This document shows positions 46,201 through 57,297 of a stretch of 64,000 nucleotides of DNA, piece after piece. Positions within the stretch are counted from its first letter, which is position 1; the number at the start of each line of letters is the position of its first letter. Both the position numbers and the translations under genes were made by a program. The notes beneath the pieces are model-generated. The model had not been told where the DNA came from. It did not search any database and saw only the letters and a list, made by a program, of their open reading frames with translations. Source of the stretch: Sclerotiophoma versabilis (lineage: Eukaryota; Ascomycota; Dothideomycetes; Pleosporales; Didymellaceae). The stretch is from the NCBI GenBank assembly GCA_012274445.1, contig JAAROD010000044.1, positions 1,240,001 through 1,304,000 of the forward strand, in the 5' to 3' direction.

Positions 46201-46806
46201 TCTCAGTTGTTGCTCGAACATCCAGGATCAATATCCATTACCTTGTGAAGTCATCCACGCATACAATCTCGTGGAAAGGGCCAAAGCGATCCCACTGGAG
46301 CAACATTTGCGTCGCGCAATCCATCATAGCCCCAAACATCTGCGACGATATTAGAAAAACCAGAACCAAAACCACAGCATCGTGTATACATATACGTACC
46401 TTGCGAATGCCGATTGGACCAAACACGGGCATGAGCAGACGGTGGGCGACACCCCAGGCCTAATGAGATCATCTTAGCTGGAAGACCAGTGGGCTCAACA
46501 ACCTCAACCTACTTTCTCGCCAGGATACGCTGTAAATAGTCCATCTCCAGTCAAGGCTCGGACCTCCTCAAGGGTTCCTCTGACTGGCTTCTCAAAACGA
46601 CTGGCATCGCAAAGGTCGTTGATTGTGTCATAGGAGGAACAGACGATGGTTTTACGCCCTGCTAGGTCAAGCTCGAATATCTCACCATATATCTCGGACA
46701 AGCGATTGAATGATCCCGGTGCGTCCGTCGGGTCGATATCTCGGAGGTTGCCAAGAAGAAAGCTAGGTGTGGGCTGAGGAATAGGTACAGTCTCGTCGGT
46801 AGCCAT
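43267..46806 (-). CDS. Self-sufficient cytochrome P450-reductase fusion (CYP505 type)
   Basis: 1077 aa: an N-terminal P450 fused to a diflavin reductase, as in P450foxy and P450-BM3, which hydroxylate fatty acids near the omega end (family knowledge). Seven exons: 46513-46806, 46400-46459, 46242-46339, 45791-46189, 45555-45744, 45230-45506 and 43267-45182. P450 marks are AGHETTSGTLGFL (I helix), EALR (ExxR) and FGDGARACIG with the haem Cys near residue 407. The reductase has LYGSQAGTCKAYAEEL (FMN), LRQYSISSSP (FAD) and VCAGSGLAPMRGF (NADPH). The intron at 45507-45554 must begin with GC (G|gcaagt) to bypass an in-frame TAG and restore TTIAGKYQV, a GC-AG intron. No signal anchor at the N-terminus, so cytosolic. 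The likely substrate is a fatty acid. Confidence 0.93.
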
Positions 46807-47395
46807 GGTCAGTAGTCTGCAATAGACTCAACGACTGCTTCAGAACACAGTATGCCCGCGCGTGTTTGAATAAATGCGACCGGAATGACACTTGGAACAG
46901 TGAGATCTGTTGGTTAATTATACATTTGCTACCCTCGTCGCTGCGTCTGGCGCTGCCGAGTAGGCTGCCTGTTGCAGATGAGAGACGACACTTCTTTGCA
47001 TGAGTACGACGCCATCGGTACAATCACTTCATTACTGTGCAGCTAACATCAACACCTGTGCAGAGTCTACGTGCGAGTCTGAGAGCGATGGGCGTCGTAC
47101 GAACTGCGCTTGTGGCGCCGGCCTAACATCTTCTACCATGAAGAAACGAGTCGCATGGAAAGCGAGTCTAAGCAGTCCAGTTAGCGACTTGGCTTTAGAA
47201 TTGCGCTCGTGAACGAGATGCCGTGATCTGGCTGAGTAATGCGCTTGGATTCGGTGGCGGTTTAGTCATGGTGGTGTTGCGATGCAGGCGGCTTGACAAT
47301 CGCGGGGCTTCGAAGCGCGGTGACACAATCCGTCGGATCCATCCAACGAAGCGCGAAGAAGGGATGTGATACTTAGTCACATTATTGCAGTACTA
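46807..47395. other. Intergenic upstream of CYP505
   Basis: About 590 bp with the CYP505 promoter and the leader of the plus-strand small gene. No other feature. Confidence 0.5.
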
Positions 47396-47738
47396 TGAAG
47401 CCCGTTGCAATATGTTCTCACTTTTTGCACAACTACCGGCAGAGACACCTGACCCTAGCACAGTACCTACATCCTCTCATCGCAGCGTGGTCCACACAAC
47501 AGATATAGGAGACGTCTTCTTCGTACAAATAGATCAAAAAGGAACTGACTGTACTATCAGCCATAGTAGTCATCAAGAAGGAGCTTGCCGGAACACACTC
47601 AGCTTGGTCGTTCCTCATTGGCTACCGTTCACAGCACGAGTATGGCAATTGTTGGACGTTGGCTGTCCTACGACTAGTTTGCACTTTTTCGATGACCCGA
47701 GATGCGAAGTTTTGCTGCCTGATGCAAAGTTGGCTTAA
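47396..47738 (+). CDS. Possible small secreted Cys-containing protein, probably frameshifted at its signal peptide
   Basis: The open frame that ends at 47738 reads (M)FSLFAQLPAETPDPSTVPTS, then FVQIDQKGTDCTISHSSHQE and CPTTSLHFFDDPRCEVLL, with four Cys in a spacing common in small fungal secreted proteins. In that frame the first ATG is at 47412 (108 aa) and gives only a weak signal peptide. In the next frame an ATG at 47396 begins MKPVAI. Joining MKPVAI to LFSLFAQLPAETP by one extra base would make a good signal peptide. So either the gene lost a base near 47413, or the start is at 47412, or the ORF is chance. I cannot name the family. Confidence 0.4.
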
Positions 47739-49276
47739 ATCTTCCATAGGTAAAGGTGGATAGGAGATATGTGCACGTTAAGCCTGCGATGCTCCGTTTG
47801 GCGCACGTCACATCCACTCAATTCACATAATTTACTCACATATACTCATGCTTCTGCACCTTACACCTCCAGCCACCCTTGGTTGTGAAGCCTCACAACG
47901 CGCACACCTGCGCATTCTCCGAACAGGTAAAGACATCCCTTCCAGTTGCAACGGCGCTATGACTGACTCAAGACTGTTGGGTCCGCTTCGCGTGAGCATT
48001 GATCCGGTGTTGATCCGGCGCGATCCGCCACCACATTTACGCGAATTCATCGTTTAATGGTAAGTTGAGAATCAATGTTGTCTTTCAACCGTTGATCTCG
48101 GGCCATATCAGTAGTTTTTTTTGGGTGTTTAAGGATTATCATTCGACAATGAGCAAATGGCCGGCGATACGTGGGTGCCGTATTCAATATATTCAAAACT
48201 GCAGTGGCATGCATCGTGGGACCTCATTTTCCGGCAGTTGCGGGCGCCACTAGATAGAAATCACCAATCCTCACATATATGGAGTTGATGCTGAAGATCA
48301 TGAGGGTTGAGTTGATGCAGCTGTGATTTGTAAACTCGACCACCCCGACGTAGCCATTTCCAAGCAACTTTTACAGGCCCATGTGCACTCATTGTGCGAG
48401 AAGCCGAACTATATCGACATGTCCAGCGAGTGCGAGCTGGTATATATTTGTTCTGATAATTAGCTACAAACATCCAACGAAAACTGCAGATCGAATGCGC
48501 TCAGGAAAGCAGCCTTACTGTTCCAATAGGCCATCATCCACTCTTCAACCGACACGTAATGGCGGTGAAGCAACATCGTCCCCAACTTGGGCGTCTTATT
48601 GCCATCAATCGGCTTTTGGTGACTTGCAAACCCCTGCAGTGCTTTGATCCCCCTACAGTATGGCTTCGGCTGTATTCAGCCGGGCCGATTCTCATCAATT
48701 TGATCCGTACGATCGACCTGCTTCGCTGCCGGTGTGCACCCGTCACACAGTTACGCGCCGCATACGCTCTTTCAAAGAGAGAATCTGACGCGGGTAAGTT
48801 GCCAGCAACGATTCCCTCTGTTCGCGCGTGGCGAAATGAGCAACATTTTTCTGCCTGATGAAGTAGTCTCAAGAACTGCATTTGTAAGTTTCAATGGATA
48901 CCGCACACAGATTAATGCTTCCATTGAGTGTACGACTCGGGATGAACCTTGAGACTGTCTAATGTGAATCGGTCGGACTGTGGCCATGATAAAAATTGAT
49001 AAAACAAAGACCTCGTGGAAAAAGCTGGATGTGACTGACATTGAGATAGTTTTCAAGGACCTGATCGAGTTTTCACCGTTGCAAGCAGAGACGAAGATCC
49101 AACTAGCTGGGGTGACGCCCAGAATCTGAAGGTTCTGATCGTGTGTTGAGTGATCAAGAGGTCGATGAAGGAACTCAGCCCATCGAGATGGAGTCAGAAG
49201 CCGGAGTGTAAACTGCGTGGAAAGAGATACGTAATAATTAATTACATCTAGCAGGTCTGTTTAACTCTTACGAAGT
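47739..49276. other. Intergenic, no gene seen
   Basis: About 1.5 kb. ORFs up to 115 codons on either strand lack domains or splice logic. Nothing else recognised. Confidence 0.5.
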
Positions 49277-50688
49277 CTATAGGTAGGTGTAGCAGAAGGG
49301 TCCCGCCATAGTACTGGACGCATCCTCGATGGTGATATCACCCGGGTAGGCTGCTCCCATGGTGATAGTATCTTGAAGGGTGGCAGCGGGTGAAGTGAGG
49401 TCGGACATGAAGGTAGGACCGTATAGGGCCTTGGTACGCTCAGTAGGGTTGAGATTCTGCCATATCCAGTAGATACGGTCGATTGAAGCGTGGTGGACTG
49501 CTCTACGATTAGCAATGTTCTTGAGGAAAAGTAAAGAGAATCTTACAGAAGAAGAATGGATCGCCAGGAGAAGCCATGAAGTCACCACCTGGGTCTCCAC
49601 CGATGATGAAATGACCCGCTGTGTGCACTCCCATGAAATCGTTCATGAAGTTGTTAGGAGGAGCTCCTCCCTGCAGAGTCTCCCAGAACGTTTGATAATT
49701 AGCGCTCTTGAGCAGAGACACTATATCGTCATCTTTCAGCCACCCTTCACTGGTAAAGCTGGTGATATCGCGAGTGAGACAGCGAGGATTGTATCCAAGA
49801 CCATAGCCTGGTTCGGTAAAGTTCAAGTTGGGGTTCAGTGTCGCGCATTCCGATCCTGGGAATAGAGGGCCCAGGTTGACCTTCCAATCCTTGAATGGGC
49901 CTGAAGTTACACAGCCACCACCTTCTCCGTGCGGGACCTTGATCAAGGCATTGGCATTAAGCGGAATGCCTGTGAAGGTCTGGTTCTTGCAGCCTGGTGC
50001 ACCTTGGCCAGATATTGAAGTGTCGGAGCCGTCAAGCAGAGGTGACTTTCTTGGATCCTTGTACCACCTGGAGTAGCTGTAGTACGGCTGATTGCCCTTG
50101 TAGCCACACTCCTTCCGCAGAGTCTGCTCGTAAGACCAAGTGAAGTAACGATGCTGTGTGGTATCAAAATTGAGCGATCTCAAGTGTCATGTTCATGGTA
50201 AAACGTACCCATGAGAGGAAGTTTCCTGTGACGTGAATGTTGAACGACTGTTGGATGTGGGTCGCAACAAAATCGTCGTATCGGCTTCGGCAGCCAGGGC
50301 AAACTTCCTTTGTGGTCTTTGGGGGCAGCTTAGCCAGGCACTGGATCGCACTGGTGTACGCCTTTTTCTCCACCGTCGAAAATGTTGACCTTAGTATGTC
50401 AGCTCAGAACAGCAGCCTGTGCCACGCTTAAACGTACCACTCCTGGCGAACCTGTACATTGGATGGGTTGCACTTCTTATACTGATCAGGTTGTTGAACA
50501 GCTTGGTACAGCTGCTGATTCATTGCAGCGCCCCCAGCCATCAGGTCCTGTTTAATACTCCCCAGACCTGCAAGTACATTATCAACGAGGTCGAAAGACC
50601 TCTTCTCGAATTGCTTCTCTTCCTGGGCTGGTAACACACTTCCCAACGCCAGCGGCAGAAGCCATGCCGCCTGTAAAGCTTTAAGCAT
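49277..50688 (-). CDS. Secreted tyrosinase (type-3 copper enzyme)
   Basis: 419 aa from exons 50438-50688, 50209-50389, 49547-50153 and 49277-49497; introns 48, 55 and 49 nt. Oxidises phenols to quinones with a dinuclear copper centre. MLKALQAAWLLPLALGSVLP is a clear signal peptide. Copper site A: FVATHIQQSFNIHVTGNFLSW then HRYFTWSYE. Copper site B: GVHTAGHFIIGGDPGGDF and SPGDPFFFFHHASIDRIYW; the last His pair is completed only by splicing the third intron. The enzyme is short and ends soon after the central domain (MAGPFCYTYL), so it lacks the long C-terminal lid domain of intracellular tyrosinases. A Met 12 codons upstream is also in frame. Confidence 0.92.
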
Positions 50689-51371
50689 TGCAGAGATAAC
50701 TTGGTAGGACTGTAAGTGCATCGCAGGTACTTCTGTATCGACAGTATGAAAATTTGGGAGTGGATTCAAAAAACAGAGAGACAAAGGGTGGCCGTACCGA
50801 TGACTTGGGTGTCTCGACGCCTCTTTATGCAACAACATGGCCCATGGGGATAATCTTCAAACCCTTTGTACACGAAACGGCTTCTATGCAGTGCCACTGT
50901 TCAGACGCAAATTCCTACCACGAAGCGTGCGTTGCCTATACAAGCCTAGTTGTCACGCGTAACAGGTGTTAGGATATTCTGCAGCCTGATCTTGCCCCCT
51001 GAAATCGCTCCTTGTTTGTGCAGTGCGTCTTACATGCAGGTGGGCGAACAACTGGCGAGCCTAACAATGGCCTAAGGCGACCCATCGGTACCCACAACGG
51101 AGCGAGTACACCGTTAACCCGGGCCGTGAGGCGTGTGGTCGTGGTAGTAGACCAATTTCTGCAAATGAAGGTGCAGAGACGCGGTTTGATACACTTCAGG
51201 GTCGTTCACGGACTCTTGTGGAAGAAGCGGCGCATCCCCTAATGGTTGATCAACTTATCAACAGCGGAGATGGTAAAGCCAACACATCAACGGTACCTGA
51301 TCCCTTCCTGAGCTACTTGCTGTACAGCTTGATTCTGGACTCATTCCCCACATGCAACACAATGAACAGCT
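50689..51371. other. Intergenic upstream of tyrosinase
   Basis: About 680 bp containing the tyrosinase promoter and the 3' side of the small secreted protein gene. No further feature. Confidence 0.5.
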
Positions 51372-51635
51372 TTATATACTAAAATTGCAGCGCAGCACAT
51401 CCTGCATGCGCGGAAAATTTTCTACACAACGATCCTTCAAGACGGCAGAGTGGATAGGCGAGATTGCGGCAATCCCGCTCCCTGCAAGAGGCGCTATCCT
51501 TCGCCCGTCAGGAAGGATCCAAATGTGTCGTATACAATCTTCCTGTATCCTTCGATCCTTTAACTCTGGTGTTTGGTTCGCTGCCTCGACCGCAACACTC
51601 AAGATGACCCATGCACAACACAGCAGGTTTTTCAT
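51372..51635 (-). CDS. Small secreted protein, 87 aa (effector-like)
   Basis: Single exon. MKNLLCCAWVILSVAVEAAN is a strong signal peptide with likely cleavage after VEA. The mature part is about 68 residues, basic, with three Cys (34, 70, 83) and no domain I recognise. It lies alone in a gene-poor stretch between tyrosinase and the transposon. The odd Cys number and very short length leave open a truncated or chance ORF. Classification as an effector candidate rests on size, signal and context only. Confidence 0.5.
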   Translation of the reverse strand: MKNLLCCAWVILSVAVEAANQTPELKDRRIQEDCIRHIWILPDGRRIAPLAGSGIAAISPIHSAVLKDRCVENFPRMQDVLRCNFSI

Positions 51636-53171
51636 CAGCTTCTTTGCTTGAAGCGCATTCGGAACACAGTTGACATAGCCTCATCAGAATATACTCCCCA
51701 TATATCTCAAATGCCGCAAAGCGGCCGCAAATGCTTAACCTTTCATGTTATAAGCAGGGGTTGTCTTATAGAAAAGCCATGGAGGCCTCGATATAAGAAA
51801 CCGCGAGGCTCTTTGTTTGTAGTTAGTAGGTTTGCTGTATTCCCAGTATGGTTCTGCGACAAGGATCTTATATTCTCCAGGGTCTTTCGACTTGTGGAAT
51901 TGAATGCTGCAAAATGCCGAAGATCTCAAGAACACAGCAAAGTTGGGTTTTGGAGCCCTTACCTGGGTTCATGTTTATGTATGGGCTATCAGTCCCTCTT
52001 CGGCCATCCACAGACAAGTACTGACCTTTAGAACGACTACGATACGCAACTGCATACTGAAGCAGGAACGCGTTACTCAAAGGGCTGGCGGTTGATGAGA
52101 CGTTTTTGAGTCTAGTATTCCTGTGCTTGTGCTTACGCGTGGACGTGAGGGTGTCCATGCTGAAGAAGATTGGCCTAGATGGTGAGTCTCTCTGTTTGAT
52201 GAGCATGCAATAATTGAATCATGACTCGTTTTTACTATACTGTATGACGGCGCTTGTGTTAGTGAGTGTTTCTCAAACTAACCTGAATTCTGGATACGCT
52301 TGGCTGATACTTGATGCTTCAAGTGCTGAGTGTGATCTGCAAGCGGAGTACCACACCTGCGTTTGACCTAACTGTGTATCTTCAATTCGCGTAGTGGTAC
52401 GTTTGGAGTCTTTTTGTAGCTTATACTAGCCTCAAGAATTTCGTCGCATGTTTCTTGCTTCGACTCATGGATCGTTGTCGCCGATGGCGATAGGTGCTGT
52501 GTACCACCGCCGGTACGTCAGCCATATCTGGAGTACCATGTCCATTGGCGCCGAACAATCTAGTTGTCCTAGTGCAGTCTCTCATCTTAAAGTGTCCGCC
52601 TACACGAGCAGATCGAGATTTCTGCTGTATGTCTTCTATGGGGTGAGAAAGTTACTCGTGAACTCCGGCGTTTTGAACATCAGTAAGCTATCCCAAATAC
52701 AGATCAAGGCTTGCAATTCTTGACTTGATGGCTTAGTGTTAACTTGGTTCACTAATCTTCTCTTCACCATCCTCCGCATACCCGTAGTTATGAAGCTGCA
52801 GATGAACACACGGACCAGAGTTCCCCTCTGCATCATCTTGGGACTGGGTGTCTTGTACGTCGAGCTCCGTTACACCATCAATCAATTTTGGCAAATTATA
52901 GTGTCTGCGTTACTGTCGTATCCGAGTTTCCTTCCCTGTATAACCGACCTTCTCGCATCAAAGGATTTCTTCGGGACAGGGGCATGGTAACGTATCTGGC
53001 AGCCGCAAGCAATCACCAATTGTCAGCACTCGACGGAAGTCTGACCAAGGTTCATCGAGAACACAGATGAAGGCTAGTGTCACTTTTGCACGCTTATAGA
53101 AGCTGAATCTACTCACTGCTGACGTCTCCAGTTCTGTCAGCGCCCTCGCTTCCGGTGTATGTTACGGCTTA
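51636..53171. other. Intergenic, left flank of the transposon
   Basis: About 1.5 kb, no credible gene. The last three bases (tta) are the left target-site copy of the transposon. Confidence 0.5.
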
Positions 53172-53217
53172 GGCCCTGTTCAGTTTCGCCGATTCTTCGA
53201 TTTTCCAGTTGGATAAT
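53172..53217 (+). repeat. Left terminal inverted repeat
   Basis: 46 bp, an exact reverse complement of 56419-56464. Begins ggccctgttcag and ends ccagttggataat. Confidence 0.95.
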
Positions 53218-53289
53218 CTAGACTTGGTGGCTTGGATTTAGGGTAGAAATGAGGCAGGGGATGGCTATACTATAGGCTTGGCGGGTGAG

Positions 53290-53324
53290 AATCGGTACAG
53301 CGGGGTCTGTTCACTTTCGCCGAC
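53290..53324 (+). repeat. Left subterminal inverted repeat
   Basis: Reads aatcggtacagcggggtctg then ttcactttcgccgac. It is an imperfect reverse complement of 56354-56390 and contains a diverged copy of the terminal core ctgttcagtttcgccga. Confidence 0.65.
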
Positions 53325-53540
53325 TCGATTGCTCTAGTTATTTGTTAGTAAGCTCAAGTCAGAGTTAGTTTGTACTCCCATACCAATGTTGGTAATACTT
53401 ACCTTACCTTAACCACTATATTGACCATGGATGCCACCACATTACTCTTATGCAAACCTTCGTCGCCGCCCACAACTGTATCATCTTTGAGCATCCCGCT
53501 GGCGACCGCACATTGCGAAGAGCCTCTAAGAACACCTTAA

Positions 53541-54650
53541 TCAAAGCGCGCAACCAAGAAAACAGGTGATAGGCTTCCTATAGGGTTGTGCTGATGGTTG
53601 TTGTTGATGCTAGAGGTCCTATTGCAGACTCTAATAGATGTGACGCTGCCAGGAAGCGGACTAAAACCAGCGCAGTACACCACTGCTAAGCGCGCTGTCC
53701 AGCTGGTGACAGTGCAGTCTATCAATGGCGAGAAGATCCGCAATAAGTATAATCAGCTAAAGCGTGATTTCAAGCTTTTCAGAGCTATGTGAGGCATCTT
53801 AGGCTGGACGTACAACCTTAACAATAGCCACCTGCTTGAACCTGAAGACAAGATTAATAAGTAGATGGACAGAAAAGAGAACTACAAGTTGCGTAAGTTT
53901 TGTAACAAGGGTATACTATTTATAGACTTACAGTACGCTTTGTTCAAGGGTAAGATAGCAACAGGTAAGGAAGCTAAGCTACTACCTAGTCAACCTTTTG
54001 ATGTACTGTCTCAGTTGCTATCAGTATCGTTAGCGTATTTCTTGTTAGCTTTGCTGTCTGTTAGTTCAGACGCGGTGTCGTACTTATAGAAGCAACAGTG
54101 ACAGCTTAACTCTATATTAGGCTGTAAGAAATTAAAGTCTGCAAAGGTTAATACCTAGCTTAGCAAGCAACTCTAAGGTCTGCAAGCTAGCGTTGCTAAG
54201 ATTGCAAAATGTCTTATAATAGATAAGTAGTTAGACGCAATTAAGCTCTTCAAGCTTAAGTTTAAGCCTCTGCCGGATTGTTAGAAGGACTCTATTATAT
54301 AACTCTTCTAGGATAAATTTAATACAAAGTGTTACTTGCAATTAAAGTTATACGCAGCTTGTTACTGCTAGTTTGCGTTGCAACTAAAGAAAACCTTTAA
54401 TAGCAATAAGGTAGATAATAATCTGCAGGAGTGTAAGCGCAAGTGTAGTGTTATTAAGAAGCTGCTAGAAACAACACCTACACTGTAAGAGACAGTAGAA
54501 ATTACAGACTATAGTAGAGATGTTAAAGACCAAGACGCAGAGGGTGTTAACAATGTAGATAAGCTATTCTGGCGTGATAGTGCGGTAATTAATAGCTTTG
54601 TTAAGAGCTTTAATAGTAACAAGCTTAGCTTAGATTTACTATTAATATAA
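53541..54650 (+). pseudogene. Transposon accessory ORF, Myb/SANT-like DNA-binding protein, decayed
   Basis: One plus-strand frame carries LLQTLIDVTLPGSGLKPAQY, then SINGEKIRNKYNQLKRDFKLF and WTYNLNNSHLLEPEDKIN, the layout of the Myb/SANT-like domain that accompanies Harbinger transposases and binds the ends. The frame is cut by TGA at RAM*GILGW and TAG at INK*MDRK, where the family has Trp (TGG), and by many later stops. The acidic C-terminal part (VEITDYSRDVKDQDAEG) ends near 54650. Confidence 0.75.
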
Positions 54651-54957
54651 TAGTGTTAAACTACTAAAATCCTAAAACAGCAGGCAGTAAGCGTCCAAAA
54701 GGGCCTCTAGGGAACTGGTAGCAGCTTATTACGCCACCCTGCTGCTAAAATAACGTTTCTCTACCTAAACTATAGGTTTCCTGGCCTCTATTTAGCTGAA
54801 AAACTAGATTCTACCCTACTAAGCGCAGGACCCTGCCGGCGATTCCCCTAGGTCCTTAGAGAAATCAGCAGAAAACCATGCTAATTTTGTAAATAGCATT
54901 AACTTTTTGAAATTATATGATATTATCTACTGCTGCTATATGTACCTAATAATCTCT

Positions 54958-56124
54958 CTATATTACTGCGCATATCTCTCTCTGCCTCTCCCCTATGTCT
55001 CTGCTATTAGGCGGCATTGTCTTATCTATAAAAGCAACGTTATTATTATCTTCTAAGATAACAGCTTCTGCAAGCTCTAGAAGGTCTGCATTAAGCCTGT
55101 AAACAAGGTTAATAAAGTTATATACAGCTACTAACCTATACACTAGGTTCTGCTGCTTCCTCTTGTTAAACTTATATAGTTATTCAAAGACTTGCTAGCA
55201 GCGCTTAAAGACACTAAAGGTACGTTCTACAACAATCTGCAAGCTTAATTGCTAGAAGTTGAATAACTTCTCTGCGTCTTTAGGTTGCAGGCCAGCTGTA
55301 GTGATCTCTTAAAGATGGTAGCAGACGCCTTTAAAAGGGACAAGGATACTATTACTGTTTAAGTACCCAGTGTCTGCTACTAAGTACTTGCCTTTTAGTA
55401 TTACTAAGCCTTTTATAAAGGCGTCTTGCAGCACCTACCTATTATACACACTCCTCTCCTATCCTGCGAGGATGTACATAAAGTTCATGTTAAAGTCTAT
55501 AACTACAAGCACATTCTGCAAGACACCAGCTTTGTAGTCTTAATATTAAACCTAGTCTGTAATAGGGACGTACATAGGCAGGTAGGTACTGTTAATTATA
55601 CTAACGCAATCTATAAAGTATAGCCACCTCTTTAGGTTGTCTTAAATCTGGACCAGGACAGCAGCGTCTGCAGTTAGCAGCTGCACAACCTCTGGATACA
55701 GGTTCAGCAACGCGCTGAGTACCTCGTCAATAACAGTGTGTATAGTCCCTAACGCCCACCCTGTGCAGGCTTGAAGGTTGCAATACCCAACGCCATAAGC
55801 AGCTAGATGCAGAAAAGTAAGCAGTTTCTCCTTAGCAGACACCCCGTAACTGTTGTAAGAACCTCCTAACCAGTGTTTGCTAATAAGGTATTCTAGCAGA
55901 TTGTCCTACATGTCTTGCCAGAGACGCGTCTTATTAAATAACATCTTATTGTTGCCTATACAGTCTGCCAACTATACCTACGCCTTGCTGGTAACCTCTA
56001 GGTAACTGCGTATGCCTAATGGCTTAACGTACGTCTCTAGGTGTTGTTTAACGACAGTACAAAACATGAGTATTGTCACAATAATAACTGCAACTGCAGT
56101 GCGTTCGGTCTCAGTAATGGACAT
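54958..56124 (-). pseudogene. PIF/Harbinger DDE transposase, decayed by in-frame stops
   Basis: 389 codons in one unbroken frame from MSITETERTAVAVIIV to GERQREICAVI, with about thirteen internal TAG/TAA and no frameshift. Family landmarks: SAKEKLLTFLHLAAYGVGY (helix-turn-helix), first Asp in YFIDCVSIINSTYLPMYV, second Asp in VVIDFNMNFMYILAG*ERS, third acidic site region LVADTGYLN, and the C-terminal LQIVVERTFSVFKRC. The stop after ILAG falls at the conserved Trp of AGWxxS, showing TGG to TAG. Not functional. Confidence 0.85.
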
Positions 56125-56353
56125 GTTGGAGATCTTTGCAAGCACAACTGATAGTAACTAACTTAGTAACAGTAATACAAGATCACGTGCATAATTGGCA
56201 GAGCTGTTAAAAAACAACGCTCTAAACCCTCTAGACAATAATTAGTAAATTTATATAAGAGAAAATCAGCAGAGCAGTACACCTTACCCTCTTCAGAATC
56301 TACAGGGATCTTAAAGCTTATTAACTAGTAGGAGGCCTCATAATTTTAAAATC

Positions 56354-56390
56354 GGCGGTTGAAACTGAACAGACCTGCTCCTACCGATTT
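56354..56390 (-). repeat. Right subterminal inverted repeat
   Basis: Partner of 53290-53324. Its reverse complement reads aatcggtaggagcaggtctg then ttcagtttcaaccgcc. Confidence 0.65.
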
Positions 56391-56418
56391 CCATGGCCGA
56401 TTTTGACAAAATTGGCCA

Positions 56419-56464
56419 ATTATCCAACTGGAAAATCGAAGAATCGGCGAAACTGAACAGGGCC
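56419..56464 (-). repeat. Right terminal inverted repeat
   Basis: 46 bp, exact reverse complement of the left end, followed by TTA at 56465-56467. Confidence 0.95.
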
Positions 56465-56467
56465 TTA

Positions 56468-57297
56468 CACTACAGTTCTCAACGCGGCACCAACACCCGC
56501 TCGCGACTCTTTGTATCGAGTGAATACCTAGAGAATTTTAAACATACTAAGACTAGTTTGTATGTGACGGACGAATTGAAGGGCTGTTGTGCTAACACAG
56601 CAGTAGGGAATCCCCTCATGGAGCAAGTCTCTGCCGGAGCTATAACTAGGTGCCCAAGCAGCGCCGCGGAGAGCGATGATAATATTCTGCCTCCAAAAAA
56701 GACATCATGGAAACGACTGACGGAAATGTATCATGACAAGTCCCTCATTGGCGTGTTACTAGTTTACCTCGATGTTGGCCGCATAGCGTAACAACACCCC
56801 TTGCAAACGTTGTCTCCTGCTGCTTTCCGGACCCTCCTGCTGCTTTATCGAAGTTCTCCGGGTTTTATTTGTTGTTCGATCTAACTGAAGGGTCGTGACT
56901 CAGCTCATTTGGTTGGGAGGGCGGAGCGGTGTCGTGCGCAGAGCAGTCAGAGATTGCAATTACAACTCTTGTCAACCAACTAGCTTCGGAGATGTGAGCG
57001 GTGGACAAACAAGGCCTGTGCAAGAGCCCATTGCGACGCGTGGGCGATATTGTGCAGGGAAGGCGGAGGTTTGCGGCCCCTAGAGGCCATGCTTGTCTGT
57101 GTAGAGGTTTTTGGGTGCTGGGGTGAGTGTGGGGATCTCCAGGGCTCCACTGAAAATCCCCGAACAACGTCATCCCGAGTCAACCGTCGCTCGGCTCATT
57201 TCGGCCCAAGTGCCGCCCATCGTTAACCATAAAGATGCGCGATGCAGATATGCAAAATTGAACGATTTCATACTCGTTTTCCTGTCTCATAGCCGGG
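56468..57297. other. Right flank of transposon and GH32 promoter
   Basis: About 830 bp. ORFs on both strands are featureless. The sequence just before the GH32 start should hold its promoter. Confidence 0.5.

Larger units (their letters stand above)
53172..56464. mobile_element. PIF/Harbinger-type DNA transposon, RIP-inactivated, structurally complete
   Basis: A 3,293-bp element with perfect 46-bp terminal inverted repeats (outer end ggccctgttcagtttcgccg) and TTA on both sides, the 3-bp target duplication typical of the superfamily. Inside are two convergent coding remains: a Myb/SANT-like DNA-binding ORF on the plus strand and a DDE_Tnp_4-type transposase on the minus strand, the standard two-gene content. 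Both keep one frame throughout and are stopped by TAG/TAA/TGA where Trp or Gln is expected, the mark of RIP. The intact ends mean it could once have been moved by a live relative elsewhere in the genome. Confidence 0.9.

Noticed and set aside
40210..50688. Secondary-metabolite cluster made of the hexose transporter, CYP505 and tyrosinase
   Set aside because: No backbone synthase (PKS, NRPS, terpene) or pathway regulator in between, spacing is 1-2.5 kb, and each gene has an independent role in its family.
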